From Gemmatimonas sp. UBA7669 (GTDB lineage: Bacteria > Gemmatimonadota > Gemmatimonadetes > Gemmatimonadales > Gemmatimonadaceae): a stretch of DNA of 47,854 nt. Location: NCBI RefSeq assembly GCF_002483225.1, contig NZ_DLHL01000030.1, positions 1 to 47,854 on the forward strand, written 5' to 3'. The notes beneath the pieces are model-generated. The model ran no database searches, had not been told where the DNA came from, and saw only the letters and a list, made by a program, of their open reading frames with translations. Numbering within the stretch: the stretch's first letter is position 1; every line of letters starts with the position of its first letter. Both the position numbers and the translations under genes were made by a program. Shown one piece after another: positions 1 through 8,295 of this stretch.

Positions 1-546
1 GAGGCTGGTATCGGCCGCCGTTGCAGCCCCGGCCGGCCTTGCCGACCCGGCGCCCGGGGCGGGGCGGGTGCCCGGGGGGGTGGGGCTGGCGGCCGTGCTG
101 TCGGCGGCGGGTGACGTGGGCGGCCCGCTGGCCTGCTCGATGAGGGTGCCCATGAGGCCACCACGGCGGCTGTCGATCCATTGCTGGACCTTGCCGATGG
201 CCTCAGGGAACTCCCGTTGCAGCTGCTTCCCCTGCTCCAGCAACGTGGGGGCGGTCAGGGACAGCACGCCAAAGATGCCGCCCAGGGTGGTGAGGACAAT
301 GAGCGCTGACGCGATGCCCCGGCGAATGCGAAAGCGCTCGAGATAGTCCACCCCGCGCCCAACGGCCAGTCCGAACAGGGTGGCCAGAAAGACGAGAATG
401 ACGAGGGACCGAACGGACCAGAAGAGCTGCATGCCGAACCAGACGGCCAACGCGATGGTGGCAGCGCGCACCAGGTCGCCCGATCGCCATCCGCGGCGCT
501 CGGGGGGCAGGGGAGAGGGCAGCAGGGATTCGTCGAGTGGCGGCAT
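1..546 (-). CDS. AI-2E family transporter (PerM/YdiK-like), N-terminal part
   Basis: This gene runs off the left edge, and 182 codons from an ATG at 546 are visible. Translation gives a short Pro-rich cytoplasmic start, then hydrophobic segments at about residues 27-43 and 45-62, a basic loop (YLERFRIRRG) and another segment at about 76-97, followed by an amphipathic stretch (LEQGKQLQREFPEAIGKVQQ). This hairpin-loop-helix order is typical of the AI-2E/PerM family of inner-membrane proteins, whose members export small molecules or ions (family knowledge). From about residue 140 the sequence turns into an Ala/Pro/Ser/Thr-rich stretch, encoded by G-tracts on the plus strand, which is not usual in the family. 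The C-terminal transmembrane half lies outside the window, so the substrate cannot be judged. It is divergent from the RNase D gene. Confidence 0.75.
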   Translation of the reverse strand, partial: MPPLDESLLPSPLPPERRGWRSGDLVRAATIALAVWFGMQLFWSVRSLVILVFLATLFGLAVGRGVDYLERFRIRRGIASALIVLTTLGGIFGVLSLTAPTLLEQGKQLQREFPEAIGKVQQWIDSRRGGLMGTLIEQASGPPTSPAADSTAASPTPPGTRPAPGAGSARPAGAATAADTSL

Positions 547-610
547 GTGACCAAGGTAGCGTCAGGCAGCGTGTTGCGGGTGCCCTCCGCCCTGCCCTCT
601 GGTGTACCTT

Positions 611-1843
611 ATGTCACACATGTCCGCAACCGCCCCACTTTATCTCGATACGCCCGAATCGGTGGACCGCTTTCTCAGCGGCCTGTCGGGTGTGTCGGCC
701 ATCGCGCTCGACACCGAAGGGGCCAGCTTCCATCGCTTCGTCGACCGCATCTATCTGCTGCAGCTCTCCACGACGCATCACGAAGCCGTCATCGATCCGC
801 TGCCCATCGGCACGCCGGCGAGGCTCGGTGCGCTGATTGAAGACCCGAAGGTGGAGGTCGTGCTGCACGACGCGGATTACGACCTGCGTTTGTTGCATCA
901 GGACTATGGCTGGCAGGTGCGCAATCTGTTCGACACACGGGTCGCGGCGCAGTTGCTGGGCATCAAGGCCTTTGGTTTGGCGGCGTTGCTCGAGCAGTTC
1001 TTTGGCGTGAAGCTGGACAAGAAGCATCAGCGTGCCGACTGGAGCATGCGTCCACTCACCGCCGACATGCTGGACTACGCGGCGCAGGACACGCGGCATC
1101 TGCTCGGCTTGCGCGATCGCTTGCATCGGGACCTGGTGAAGAAGGGACGCTGGCACTGGGCGCAGGAAGAATTCACGCGCGCCGAAGGCACACGCTGGGA
1201 AAGCGACGGGTCAGAGCAGGCCTTCCTCAAGCTCAAAGGCGCGCGCGATCTCACGCGCCGTGAACTCGCCCGTTTGCGTGAGCTCGTGCAGTGGCGTGAC
1301 GGCATTGCCGCCGAACTCGATCGGGCCACGTTCCGTGTGGCGAGCAACGAGGTGCTGCTCGATCTCGCGCGCTCGGCGCCCGGCACCCGCGAGGCGCTGT
1401 TTGCCACCAAGGGATTTCCGCGCGGCATGAATGACGCGCGAGTGCAGGACGCGCTGGCAGCGGTGGCGCGCGGCAATGCGGTGCCCGATCAGGAGCTGCC
1501 GCGCTTCCCCAAGTCACCCCGCTGGGACAAGGACCCCGAGTTCGACGAGCGGGTGGCCCGACTCAAGACCGTGCGGGACCGGGTGGCGGCCGAACTGGAG
1601 CTCGACCCGGGTGTGCTGTGTTCGCGCGATCGCATGGAGGCGGTGGCCCGTCGTCGGCCGCGCGATGTGGAGGAGTTCGAGGCCATTCCCGAACTGCGCC
1701 GCTGGCAGGTGGAAGTGCTGGGCGCTGCGTTCGTGAAGACCCTCGGGACTGGGGGCGGATCGGTCGTCGTTCCAGCACCGGCTCCTGCCGCCGCCGCGCC
1801 GCCACGCTCGTCGGACGACGACTCACCGTACAAGCCGGAGTGA
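611..1843 (+). CDS. rnd: Ribonuclease D
   Basis: A 3'-5' exoribonuclease of the DEDDy class that trims tRNA and other stable RNA ends in the cytoplasm (family knowledge). The three exonuclease motifs are visible: Exo I with Asp and Glu in IALDTEGASF (about residue 34), Exo II in LHDADYDLRLL (about 92), and Exo III in YAAQDTRHLL (about 160), where the Tyr four residues before the Asp marks DEDDy. Two HRDC-like helical domains follow, at about 215-275 and 310-375, as in E. coli RNase D. The tail is Pro/Ala-rich. About 410 residues is slightly longer than the E. coli enzyme. Three starts are possible (GTG 602, ATG 611, ATG 620) and none has a convincing ribosome site, so ATG 611 is a compromise. 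Confidence 0.93.
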   Translation: MSHMSATAPLYLDTPESVDRFLSGLSGVSAIALDTEGASFHRFVDRIYLLQLSTTHHEAVIDPLPIGTPARLGALIEDPKVEVVLHDADYDLRLLHQDYGWQVRNLFDTRVAAQLLGIKAFGLAALLEQFFGVKLDKKHQRADWSMRPLTADMLDYAAQDTRHLLGLRDRLHRDLVKKGRWHWAQEEFTRAEGTRWESDGSEQAFLKLKGARDLTRRELARLRELVQWRDGIAAELDRATFRVASNEVLLDLARSAPGTREALFATKGFPRGMNDARVQDALAAVARGNAVPDQELPRFPKSPRWDKDPEFDERVARLKTVRDRVAAELELDPGVLCSRDRMEAVARRRPRDVEEFEAIPELRRWQVEVLGAAFVKTLGTGGGSVVVPAPAPAAAAPPRSSDDDSPYKPE

Positions 1844-2102
1844 ACCTGACGGGCGTTGGCGGGTAGTGCGGCGCCGACGCCACGGTGGTGTAGGGCTGGC
1901 GGGGCATCACGATTGTGTTCGGGCAAAGTGTCGTTCCTGCTAGCGGAACAATCTCAACTGTGGCATACAGGTAAATCATTGCGATACAGCTGCTTATAGC
2001 AGTTCGTCGGGCACAAAGCCGAGGTGACTTGGCGCACATGGCTCCGGCACGGTCGGTGCAATGGTACTGGGCAGCAGACCTGACTCTTCAGCCCCCGGTC
2101 CC
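1844..2102. other. Intergenic region upstream of the signal peptidase II homologue
   Basis: This gap of about 260 bases contains no supportable gene. It is locally AT-richer around 1900-2000 than the flanking genes, which fits a promoter for the downstream gene, but no clear -35/-10 pair could be fixed. A short inverted repeat (CTGC-TTATA-GCAG) near 1990 is too small to call a terminator. Confidence 0.4.
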
Positions 2103-2678
2103 ATGTCCGCTCCCACCGCAGTCCCGACCCCATCGACGTTCTGGCGCGATCGCCTCGTGCACCGCTTTGCTGCGGTGGCCGGTCTGGCGATGCTGGCCGA
2201 CCTCGGTACCAAAGCGCTGGCTGTTCGCCTGCTGGGTACGTCGGGCTACGTCGACCTTACCGAGCGACTGGCGTTCTTCCTGGTGTGGAACACGGGGGTG
2301 ACGGGCGGCGTGTCGGTGGGGCCGTTCACGGCCTCGATCAACGTCCTGGTCACGGTCCTGGCGCTGTGGCTGGTGCTGACCGTGGTGCGACCCATGGCGC
2401 AGGTGGATGCGCGCGCCACGCTGGCGCTTGGCATGGTGACGGGTGGGGCGCTGGGCAATCTGGCCAGCATCGTGGCGGGGCCGCCGGGCGTGGCCGACTT
2501 CATTGCGGTGCGTCTGTCGGCTGATTCCACCATGGTGGCCAACGTGGCCGACCTGTTCCTGTGGGGTGGCGCGCTGATGCTGGCCCCGGTGGCACTCACG
2601 CTGCTGCGCCTGGTGCGCGAAGAGCGCGCGGCGCAGCTGCGTGTGTTGCGTGCCAACCCCTCTCAGAATCCCATGTAG
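2103..2678 (+). CDS. lspA: Signal peptidase II (lipoprotein signal peptidase) homologue
   Basis: An inner-membrane aspartyl protease that cleaves prolipoprotein signal peptides after lipid attachment (family knowledge). The five conserved family regions can be traced: an early helix with Asp and Lys (LADLGTKALA), FFLVWNTGVTGGVS matching the NTG...FS motif, GMVTGGALGNLASIV matching GGxxGNxxDR, and the two catalytic-Asp contexts GVADFIAV and VANVADLFL. Four hydrophobic segments are present. The family Asp-Arg after GGALGN is replaced by Ala-Ser, so this is a divergent member and possibly not the housekeeping copy. ATG 2103 gives 191 residues; ATG 2061 would add 14 polar residues. The 3' end overlaps the convergent downstream gene by 16 bases. 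Confidence 0.78.
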   Translation: MSAPTAVPTPSTFWRDRLVHRFAAVAGLAMLADLGTKALAVRLLGTSGYVDLTERLAFFLVWNTGVTGGVSVGPFTASINVLVTVLALWLVLTVVRPMAQVDARATLALGMVTGGALGNLASIVAGPPGVADFIAVRLSADSTMVANVADLFLWGGALMLAPVALTLLRLVREERAAQLRVLRANPSQNPM

Positions 2679-3064
2679 GCGCGCACGCGCGGCTCGATAC
2701 GCTCGGGCGTCCAGGGCGGCGACCACACGAGGTTCATGACCACGTCGCTGACGCCCGGCAAGCCGCGCAACTGCTCCTCGGCCTCGGACATGATTTCGGG
2801 GCCCGATGGACAGCCGGGCGAGGTGAGGCTCATGTCCACGCGTACGGTTGAGCCGTCCACCGTGACCTCGTAAATGAGTCCAAGGTCGACGATGTTGAGG
2901 TTGAGCTCGGGGTCTTTGACCCGCCGGAGTGCGATGCGCGCCTGATCGGCGGACACGGCGCCGGTGCTGCTTTCCGCCGTGCTGTCGGCGGCGCCGGTAT
3001 CGGTTGCGCTATCTGCGGTGCTGTCGGCGCTGCTGTCCGCGCCGTTGTCGGCCTGAATGTCCAT
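2663..3064 (-). CDS. MIP18/PaaD/SufT-like iron-sulfur assembly protein
   Basis: A small cytoplasmic protein of the DUF59 (MIP18, SufT, PaaD) family, which helps insert Fe-S clusters into target proteins (family knowledge). The family core begins with ALRRVKDPELNLNIVDLGLIY and continues with MSLTSPGCPSGPEI, including the conserved SPGCP cysteine, and VWSPPWTPERI near the C-terminus. The first roughly 38 residues are an acidic, Ala/Asp/Ser/Thr-only low-complexity stretch of degenerate ADST-type repeats, not part of the domain and probably disordered. The ATG at 3064 is preferred because an upstream extension to 3121 would add an unrelated hydrophobic-basic stretch. It is convergent with, and overlaps, the signal peptidase homologue by 16 bases. 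Confidence 0.85.
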   Translation of the reverse strand: MDIQADNGADSSADSTADSATDTGAADSTAESSTGAVSADQARIALRRVKDPELNLNIVDLGLIYEVTVDGSTVRVDMSLTSPGCPSGPEIMSEAEEQLRGLPGVSDVVMNLVWSPPWTPERIEPRVRAYMGF

Positions 3065-3368
3065 GCCGAATAATAGCAGGACCGGGCCACAGAGGTTCGC
3101 TGGGCGGTACCACGTGAACACCGAGACCTTGAACCGCTAGATCGGCCGGATGCAGATCAGCCGGTCCTGAGAAGCCTGAACAATCCTAAGTGGTTGATCT
3201 TCCTGTGTTTGTCGCGATGATTCCTCGGCCTGCTTGCAGAGAGTTCCAGTAGGTACCGACAAGGCCCGATTGAGCTGCTGTCCATGTTTCTACATTGTCG
3301 GCGTCAGGGAGGTGAAGCGGCGACCATGGGTCGCCCGAACTCGACTCCTCACTCTCCCGAGCTTAGCT
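3065..3368. other. Divergent intergenic region between MIP18-like and CsgG-like genes
   Basis: About 300 bases with no supportable gene. It must hold the promoters of both divergent flanking genes. A weak plus-strand candidate is TTGAGC at 3270-3275 with TACATT at 3291-3296 (15-base spacer). GGGAGG near 3310 is too far from the ATG at 3369 to be its ribosome site. The open frame continues upstream of 3369 without a stop, but its sequence is not protein-like, whereas the residues after 3369 form a clear signal peptide. Confidence 0.35.
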
Positions 3369-4196
3369 ATGCATCGCTTCACGATGGTCGCCGCCCTCGT
3401 TGGTTTCGCCTGCATCACCGTTCCCCCGCAGCGTGTCCGGGCGCAAGGGCCGAGCGCTGGCACCGATTCTCCTGTCTCGCCCTTCGAGGCCCTTCCGCGC
3501 AACCAACGGCCGAAGGTCGTCGTACAGCCCTTTGAGTTCAATGTGGTGCCCACACAGGAACAGCTCGAGGAGATGAACTCCTTCGCGGCGCTCGCGATGG
3601 CGTTGCGCGGCGGTGACCCGAACGCCACCATGCAGGCGACCGGCGCCAACCTTGGGCGCGCTGCCGCCGACCTCCTCACCGAACAGCTGATGAACACGCA
3701 GCGCTTCCGGGTGCTTGAGCGCCGCGTGCTTGATCAAGTCAAGGCAGAGCAGCAGGTAAGCGCGGACGGCCCCCAAGCGGGTAAACTGGCCGGCGCACAG
3801 TTCATCGTGACCGGTGCGATCACCAAGTTCGGCGTGTCGAAGCAGAAGAGCCGGTGGGGCGCCATTGCTGGAGGCGTGGTCAGCGGCGCTACCAAGGGCG
3901 TGGTGACTAGTGTCGGGAGCGGCAAGACTGTCTACGAAATCGGCATGACATTGCGAGTGGTGGATGCCGAAACTGGCGAAGTTCTTGCCTCAGTTGCGAC
4001 CGAAGGCGCCGTCGAGGGTGACAAGAGCAGGAGTGTCGCCGGCGTCGGTCTCGCTGGTGGTGTCTTCGGTGGCTTGTTGTCGAAGTCGACTACGGGAGAA
4101 CGCGAGAAGCGGATTGCCGAGGCGCTCGCCATTAGCGCGGCCAACCTCACCGTAAAGCTGGTGGACCAGCAGCAGAAGGGCGCGCTCGACCCATGA
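3369..4196 (+). CDS. CsgG-family secreted/outer-membrane protein
   Basis: A CsgG-domain protein of 275 residues. The family includes the curli secretion channel and related outer-membrane or periplasmic proteins (family knowledge). The start ATG 3369 opens a signal peptide (MHRFTMVAALVGFACITV) with a probable signal peptidase I site after VRA. There is no proper lipobox, unlike E. coli CsgG, so a lipid anchor is not expected. The CsgG core is seen in KVVVQPFEF, GANLGRAAADLLTEQL, RFRVLERRVLDQVKAEQ, AQFIVTGAITKFG and the later YEIGMTLRVVDAETGEVL. A Gly-rich stretch (GAIAGGVVSGATKGVVTSVG) lies mid-protein, where curli CsgG has its pore hairpins, but no curlin or CsgE/F gene is nearby. It converges on an ECF sigma gene with a hairpin in between. 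Confidence 0.82.
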   Translation: MHRFTMVAALVGFACITVPPQRVRAQGPSAGTDSPVSPFEALPRNQRPKVVVQPFEFNVVPTQEQLEEMNSFAALAMALRGGDPNATMQATGANLGRAAADLLTEQLMNTQRFRVLERRVLDQVKAEQQVSADGPQAGKLAGAQFIVTGAITKFGVSKQKSRWGAIAGGVVSGATKGVVTSVGSGKTVYEIGMTLRVVDAETGEVLASVATEGAVEGDKSRSVAGVGLAGGVFGGLLSKSTTGEREKRIAEALAISAANLTVKLVDQQQKGALDP

Positions 4197-4224
4197 GTGG
4201 TCTTCTGGAGCAGACGACCAGGCG

Positions 4225-4247
4225 CGGGGCAGTCTCACGCTGCCCCG
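4225..4247. terminator. Hairpin between convergent genes
   Basis: A perfect 8-base stem CGGGGCAG/CTGCCCCG with a 7-base loop lies in the 56-base gap between the CsgG-like gene and the oppositely oriented sigma gene. There is no long T tract on either strand, so a bidirectional terminator is likely from its position but not certain. Confidence 0.5.
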
Positions 4248-4252
4248 ATTCG

Positions 4253-4786
4253 TCAGGAGCGACCCTGTCGGTACGTCTGCACAGCGTGCCGGAATTGCTC
4301 CCGAAACTTTGTTCGGGCGCGATCCATGATGCGGCCCATACCACTTTCCTTGAGGCCGTGCTCAGCGGCAAGTTCGCGAGCCGAGGTTCCGTGCATGTAC
4401 ATCGCCTGCAACAAAGCCCGGTCGCGCTCCGGCAAAGTGTCCAGCACACGGTGAACCAGCTCAGCGTTGAGTGTGCGGGTCGTTGTGTGATGGAGCGTCG
4501 GCGGCCCGACGGCGGCAGCCGCTTCATCGACGGTGCCGAACTCCACCGGCGACCGCTCGCTGCTGCGGACATGGTCGAGCATGGCATTGTGAGCCACCCG
4601 CGCCAGCCACGCCTCCGGATGATCGGGCTTGGGGTCCTGCAAGCTGAACTTCACAAGAGCGTGCTGGACCGCATCCGGGGCATAGGCGGAGTATTGCGGG
4701 AATCGTGCCTCAATCTGGCGCGTCAGGGCATCCGCGACCTGAAGAATCACCGAGGAATTCGGCATGGCATCGGAAGTCATGGGCAT
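4253..4786 (-). CDS. ECF-type RNA polymerase sigma factor
   Basis: A sigma-70 family factor of about 177 residues that would direct RNA polymerase to a specific promoter set. Region 2 is seen in DAVQHALVKFSL...HPEAWLARVAHNAMLDHVRSS (about 38-77). Region 4 runs from LDTLPERDRALLQAMYMHG through the recognition helix GLKESGMGRIMDRARTKFRE (about 112-165). The spacing and length fit ECF factors. No anti-sigma gene adjoins it. Instead it is flanked by a CsgG-like gene and, divergently, by a Ser/Thr kinase, so it may respond to the kinase (inference only). Starts at 4786, 4777 and 4765 are all possible; the last would give MPNSSVILQ. Confidence 0.88.
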   Translation of the reverse strand: MPMTSDAMPNSSVILQVADALTRQIEARFPQYSAYAPDAVQHALVKFSLQDPKPDHPEAWLARVAHNAMLDHVRSSERSPVEFGTVDEAAAAVGPPTLHHTTTRTLNAELVHRVLDTLPERDRALLQAMYMHGTSARELAAEHGLKESGMGRIMDRARTKFREQFRHAVQTYRQGRS

Positions 4787-4911
4787 GGTGATTCGACGTC
4801 GTTGGACCTGGTGCTGAGACAGTCTCCACTCGACGACGACAGAGGCGGCCGCAACGGTGGGTTGCTTCGTAGTTGGTGACCCATGGCCCCCGTGAGGAGT
4901 CTCGACCGGTG

Positions 4912-6855
4912 ATGCCCAAATCCGTACTCTTCAATGCGAACGTCGCGGTTAAGGCCAGCCAGACTGATCCGCTATTCCTCTCGCTGCAGCAGGCACTGGC
5001 GGGTCGGTACTCACTGGACCGAGAACTTGGGCGTGGGGGTAACGGCGTCGTCTATCTCGCCCGGGAGGTGCGACTTGACCGGCAGGTTGCCATCAAGGTG
5101 CTGCCCCCCGACTTAGCCGCCGACCCGCAGACCCGGGAACGCTTTCTGCGAGAGGCCCGTACCTCCGCGCGTCTCGCCCATCCGCACATCATCCCCATCT
5201 ATGCCGTTGATGTGGTCGAGGACCATGTTTTTTACGCCATGGGCTTCGTGGACGGTGAGTCATTGGCGCAGCGGGTCGCGGTGCGAGGTCCTCTGGCGCC
5301 ACGTGAAGGGGCCCGCCTGCTTCGAGAGGTCGCGTGGGCACTCGCCCACGCGCATGCACAGGGGGTCGTGCACCGTGACATCAAGCCGGACAACATCCTG
5401 ATCGAAATCGACAGCGGCCGCGCCATCGTGGCTGACTTCGGTATCGCCGCCGCTGTGGGGGCACGGTCCGATGGGGTCATCGGTACCCCGGCATTCATGA
5501 GCCCCGAGCAGGTGTTGGGTGGTGAGCTCGACGCCCGCAGCGATCTGTATGCACTTGGTGCCACCGCGTACTTCGCCTTTACCGCCCGGCCGCCGTTCGA
5601 GGGAAGCGATCTTGAGGTCCTCTCGAGGCATATTGCCGAACCGGCGCCGTCCATGGCAGCGGTTGGACTGCCGATGCCCCGCTACCTCGTACAGGTGGTG
5701 GCGCAATGCCTTGCGAAGGCGCGTGTGGATCGACCGCGCGATGCGCACCAAGTGGCCGAACTGTTGGGGAAGGTGTTGGCCGAACGACGAGAACTTCCCG
5801 CCGTGCTGCGCGCCTTTGTCAAACGGGACTCTCGTACCAACGGCATGGGTACGGTAGGCGTTCTGCTGGCGGCTTGTGTTCCGATGTGGGCCACCGCCAG
5901 CGCGCTCGGTATCTGGTCGATTGCGGTAGGATATGTATTCATCGTCATGGCGGCGGTGGTGTTCGTAATCCGTAATGCCCTCCGATTGCTGGGTGACGGG
6001 TTCAAACACGTTGACGTGGTCAGCGCTTTTGAGGCGGAGCTCGTCATGCTTCGCGAGGAGCGACGACTACGCCCGCGCCCCGCACTTGCCCGCCTCCAGC
6101 GCGTCAGTGCGGCAAGCCTGCGCATCATCGCGGGTGCCTCGCTTACCACGGCACTCGCGATAGCAATAGGCCCCGAAGGGTTCGTTTCCGACGCCGTGTA
6201 CGCACTAATGGGTGTGCTGTTTGTTCTCGCCCTGTTCGCGCAGCTGGGCTGGGTGGCAGCACGCCTTGGCCAGAGCGAGGATACTCAGTTCTGGCGGAGC
6301 CTGTGGTCCGGGCGCGTGGGCGCGTGGAGCTTTGACATAGCCCGTCGCCTGCGCGGGGCCGCGCCGGTTTCGCTTTCGATGACGCACCGCGCCACGGAGC
6401 TGTCGCTGAGCCTGGCATCGGAGTCGTTGTTTACATCGCTCCCGGCAGACGTGCGCCGCTCTCTCCGTGACGTACCGGAAGTCCTCCAAGGTCTCCAGGA
6501 AGGCGCATCGCGATTGCGCGACCGAGGGAAGCGGCTCGACGAGTTGCTCATGTCCAGCATGAGCGGAGACGACGTCGCGGACATCGTTGCGGAGCAAGAG
6601 CATGTGGCGAGGCAGCTTGAGGAAACGGTCGGCGCGCTCGAGCGCATGAGGCTCGACCTCCTGCGGCTCCATGCCAACGTCGCGACGATTGAGGGAGTGA
6701 CCACGAGCCTCCGAGGCGCGACCGAATTGCATCGGCACATTCAGCGACACCTTGAGGCGACCCGTGAGGTGGAAGATGTGTTTGAGACCGCTCAGGCTGG
6801 CGAAGTAAACGCGCCGCTTGACGAAGGGTGCACTGAACGCCGGCGGGTGGACTGA
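4912..6855 (+). CDS. Membrane Ser/Thr protein kinase with C-terminal coiled coil
   Basis: A Hanks-type protein kinase of 647 residues from ATG 4912 (GTG 4909, or TTG 4873 further up, are alternatives; GAGGAG at 4894-4899 supports the 4909/4912 region). Residues about 33-290 hold a complete catalytic domain: glycine loop LGRGGNGVVYLA, ATP lysine K62 in VAIK, helix-C E81, catalytic D156 in HRDIKPDN, D175 in DFG, and the GTPAFMSPEQ activation segment. Two hydrophobic hairpin regions follow (about 314-360 and 400-450). The last 180 residues are charged and predicted coiled coil. There are no PASTA or other extracellular sensor repeats. The stop overlaps the next gene's start (TGATG), so the two are probably co-translated partners. 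Confidence 0.93.
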   Translation: MPKSVLFNANVAVKASQTDPLFLSLQQALAGRYSLDRELGRGGNGVVYLAREVRLDRQVAIKVLPPDLAADPQTRERFLREARTSARLAHPHIIPIYAVDVVEDHVFYAMGFVDGESLAQRVAVRGPLAPREGARLLREVAWALAHAHAQGVVHRDIKPDNILIEIDSGRAIVADFGIAAAVGARSDGVIGTPAFMSPEQVLGGELDARSDLYALGATAYFAFTARPPFEGSDLEVLSRHIAEPAPSMAAVGLPMPRYLVQVVAQCLAKARVDRPRDAHQVAELLGKVLAERRELPAVLRAFVKRDSRTNGMGTVGVLLAACVPMWATASALGIWSIAVGYVFIVMAAVVFVIRNALRLLGDGFKHVDVVSAFEAELVMLREERRLRPRPALARLQRVSAASLRIIAGASLTTALAIAIGPEGFVSDAVYALMGVLFVLALFAQLGWVAARLGQSEDTQFWRSLWSGRVGAWSFDIARRLRGAAPVSLSMTHRATELSLSLASESLFTSLPADVRRSLRDVPEVLQGLQEGASRLRDRGKRLDELLMSSMSGDDVADIVAEQEHVARQLEETVGALERMRLDLLRLHANVATIEGVTTSLRGATELHRHIQRHLEATREVEDVFETAQAGEVNAPLDEGCTERRRVD

Positions 6856-8144
6856 TGCAGAACAGGTGGTTCTCCCCCAGCACGTTGCCGCAGAGTTCCG
6901 GCGAATTGCATGCTCCGCTGACCACGACTTCAAAGTCGCGCACCCTCCTCTGGCTACGCGATCTCGCCATTGGGGCGGGTCTCATGCTTGCCATACCGGT
7001 CGTCGTTGTGGCCTTTGTACCCGCTGATGCCGTTGCCATACGGACTGATTCGCCAATGAAGCGCGAGCGTATCGCGCGCGAACGGCACTTCACGCTGCCA
7101 CGTGACCCGTCGGTGACCCCTGAGTCAGCTGGAGCTGCGCTCACGCGCGTGCTTCCGGTTCGTCCGAAGGACGGACGGGTGGCGGCTGGCCACTCGCAAG
7201 CGATCGCCGCGATCGCCACACTCACATCACCCGATGTACGCCTTTTCGACGTTCTATCTCGTAGCAAAGGGATGCCCGATCACACGGAGCTCCTGAAGAC
7301 TGCCACGGGCGGACTGAACGAAGCACAGCTCGCCTGGCTCGAGCATGTTGCCACGCGTCCGCTCTGGCAGGATGTCGACCTCGTCGCCCGCGCCAAGTCG
7401 GTCGACGTGCTCGGCGCACGGTTCGGGGCAGCGTCATGGTCCAACACATCAATTGGGGCCCTGCCGAACAACGATGACCACGCCGTGTATCGGCTGGCTG
7501 TCGCCGGTGTTGTGCGGTCGGCGTGGTATGTATCCCGTGACGACTACGCCGCGGCCGAGTCGGCACTTCGGACAATCGTGTCCCTTGGCTTTGTTTTCCT
7601 GGACAACCCGAGCAGTCCGAAGGACCAGTTCGACGCTCGTCTGATGATCAATATCGGGCGGAATCAGTTGAGTCAGCTCTTGCGTCTGCGAGGGGCGCTG
7701 CCACGAAGTTCGTCGCAGGTGGACGCGTCACGCAATGCAATCGGAGAAAAGGAGGGGGCATTCGAGTCGCCCGCAACGACCGTCACTCAGTTTAGCGACG
7801 CCCTGCTCGACTCTGGCATGCCTCGAGGTGTACGCGCCATGAATCTCAGGTATCAGCCGCTGGTCTCGTGTTTGTCCAATTCTCGCAAGTTGTTCGGGCC
7901 AACGGCGGAGGATCGTGCCATACTTGCGCATGTACGTAGTCAATTGGCGCTCAGCGCAACTGAACAGCGCCTGCTCTCGTCAAGCCTGGAAGCGCAGGAC
8001 GCGGGCGAACCGTCGTTCTCGAATCCCGCTCGGGGTTTGGTCTACGGCATGGCCAAAGTCGCGTCTGTGATTACAGGCAATCCTCGCCTCGCAATTTGTG
8101 CCACGCGCGGCGATTGGAGATGGTCCTGGCTCAAAGTGCTGTAG
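6855..8144 (+). CDS. Membrane-anchored protein of unknown function, partner of the kinase
   Basis: I do not recognise a family. The 429-residue protein starts with a polar, Ser/Thr-rich cytoplasmic segment, then one strong transmembrane helix at about 35-55 (LAIGAGLMLAIPVVVVAFV), and a large, mostly helical domain outside. The region around 205-260 (RLAVAGVVRSAWYVSRDDYAAAESALRTIVSLGFVFL) looks like a helical repeat. Two Cys in the C-terminal third (SCLS and ICATR) could pair if exported. The ATG overlaps the kinase stop by one base, so co-expression is expected and it may be a substrate or sensor of the kinase (inference). It is followed by a 150-base spacer with a small hairpin at 8230-8245 (CGTTCA-GAAT-TGAACG), before a convergent gene. 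Confidence 0.7.
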   Translation: MQNRWFSPSTLPQSSGELHAPLTTTSKSRTLLWLRDLAIGAGLMLAIPVVVVAFVPADAVAIRTDSPMKRERIARERHFTLPRDPSVTPESAGAALTRVLPVRPKDGRVAAGHSQAIAAIATLTSPDVRLFDVLSRSKGMPDHTELLKTATGGLNEAQLAWLEHVATRPLWQDVDLVARAKSVDVLGARFGAASWSNTSIGALPNNDDHAVYRLAVAGVVRSAWYVSRDDYAAAESALRTIVSLGFVFLDNPSSPKDQFDARLMINIGRNQLSQLLRLRGALPRSSSQVDASRNAIGEKEGAFESPATTVTQFSDALLDSGMPRGVRAMNLRYQPLVSCLSNSRKLFGPTAEDRAILAHVRSQLALSATEQRLLSSSLEAQDAGEPSFSNPARGLVYGMAKVASVITGNPRLAICATRGDWRWSWLKVL

Positions 8145-8295
8145 TGTCTTTGAACTCGACTGGCAGGGGGCCGAGCTCACCTCACCATACATACTCGCTG
8201 GCAATTGTCCTCTGGCATGATCAGTTTCTCGTTCAGAATTGAACGTTCCCAGAGGCGCCCCAAGAGCGTGTAGGGACTACTTCGTACCGGTCTGC

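Noticed and set aside
3234..3368. Upstream extension of the CsgG-like gene by 45 codons
   Set aside because: The extension is Arg/Cys-rich and would bury a clear signal peptide that begins at ATG 3369.
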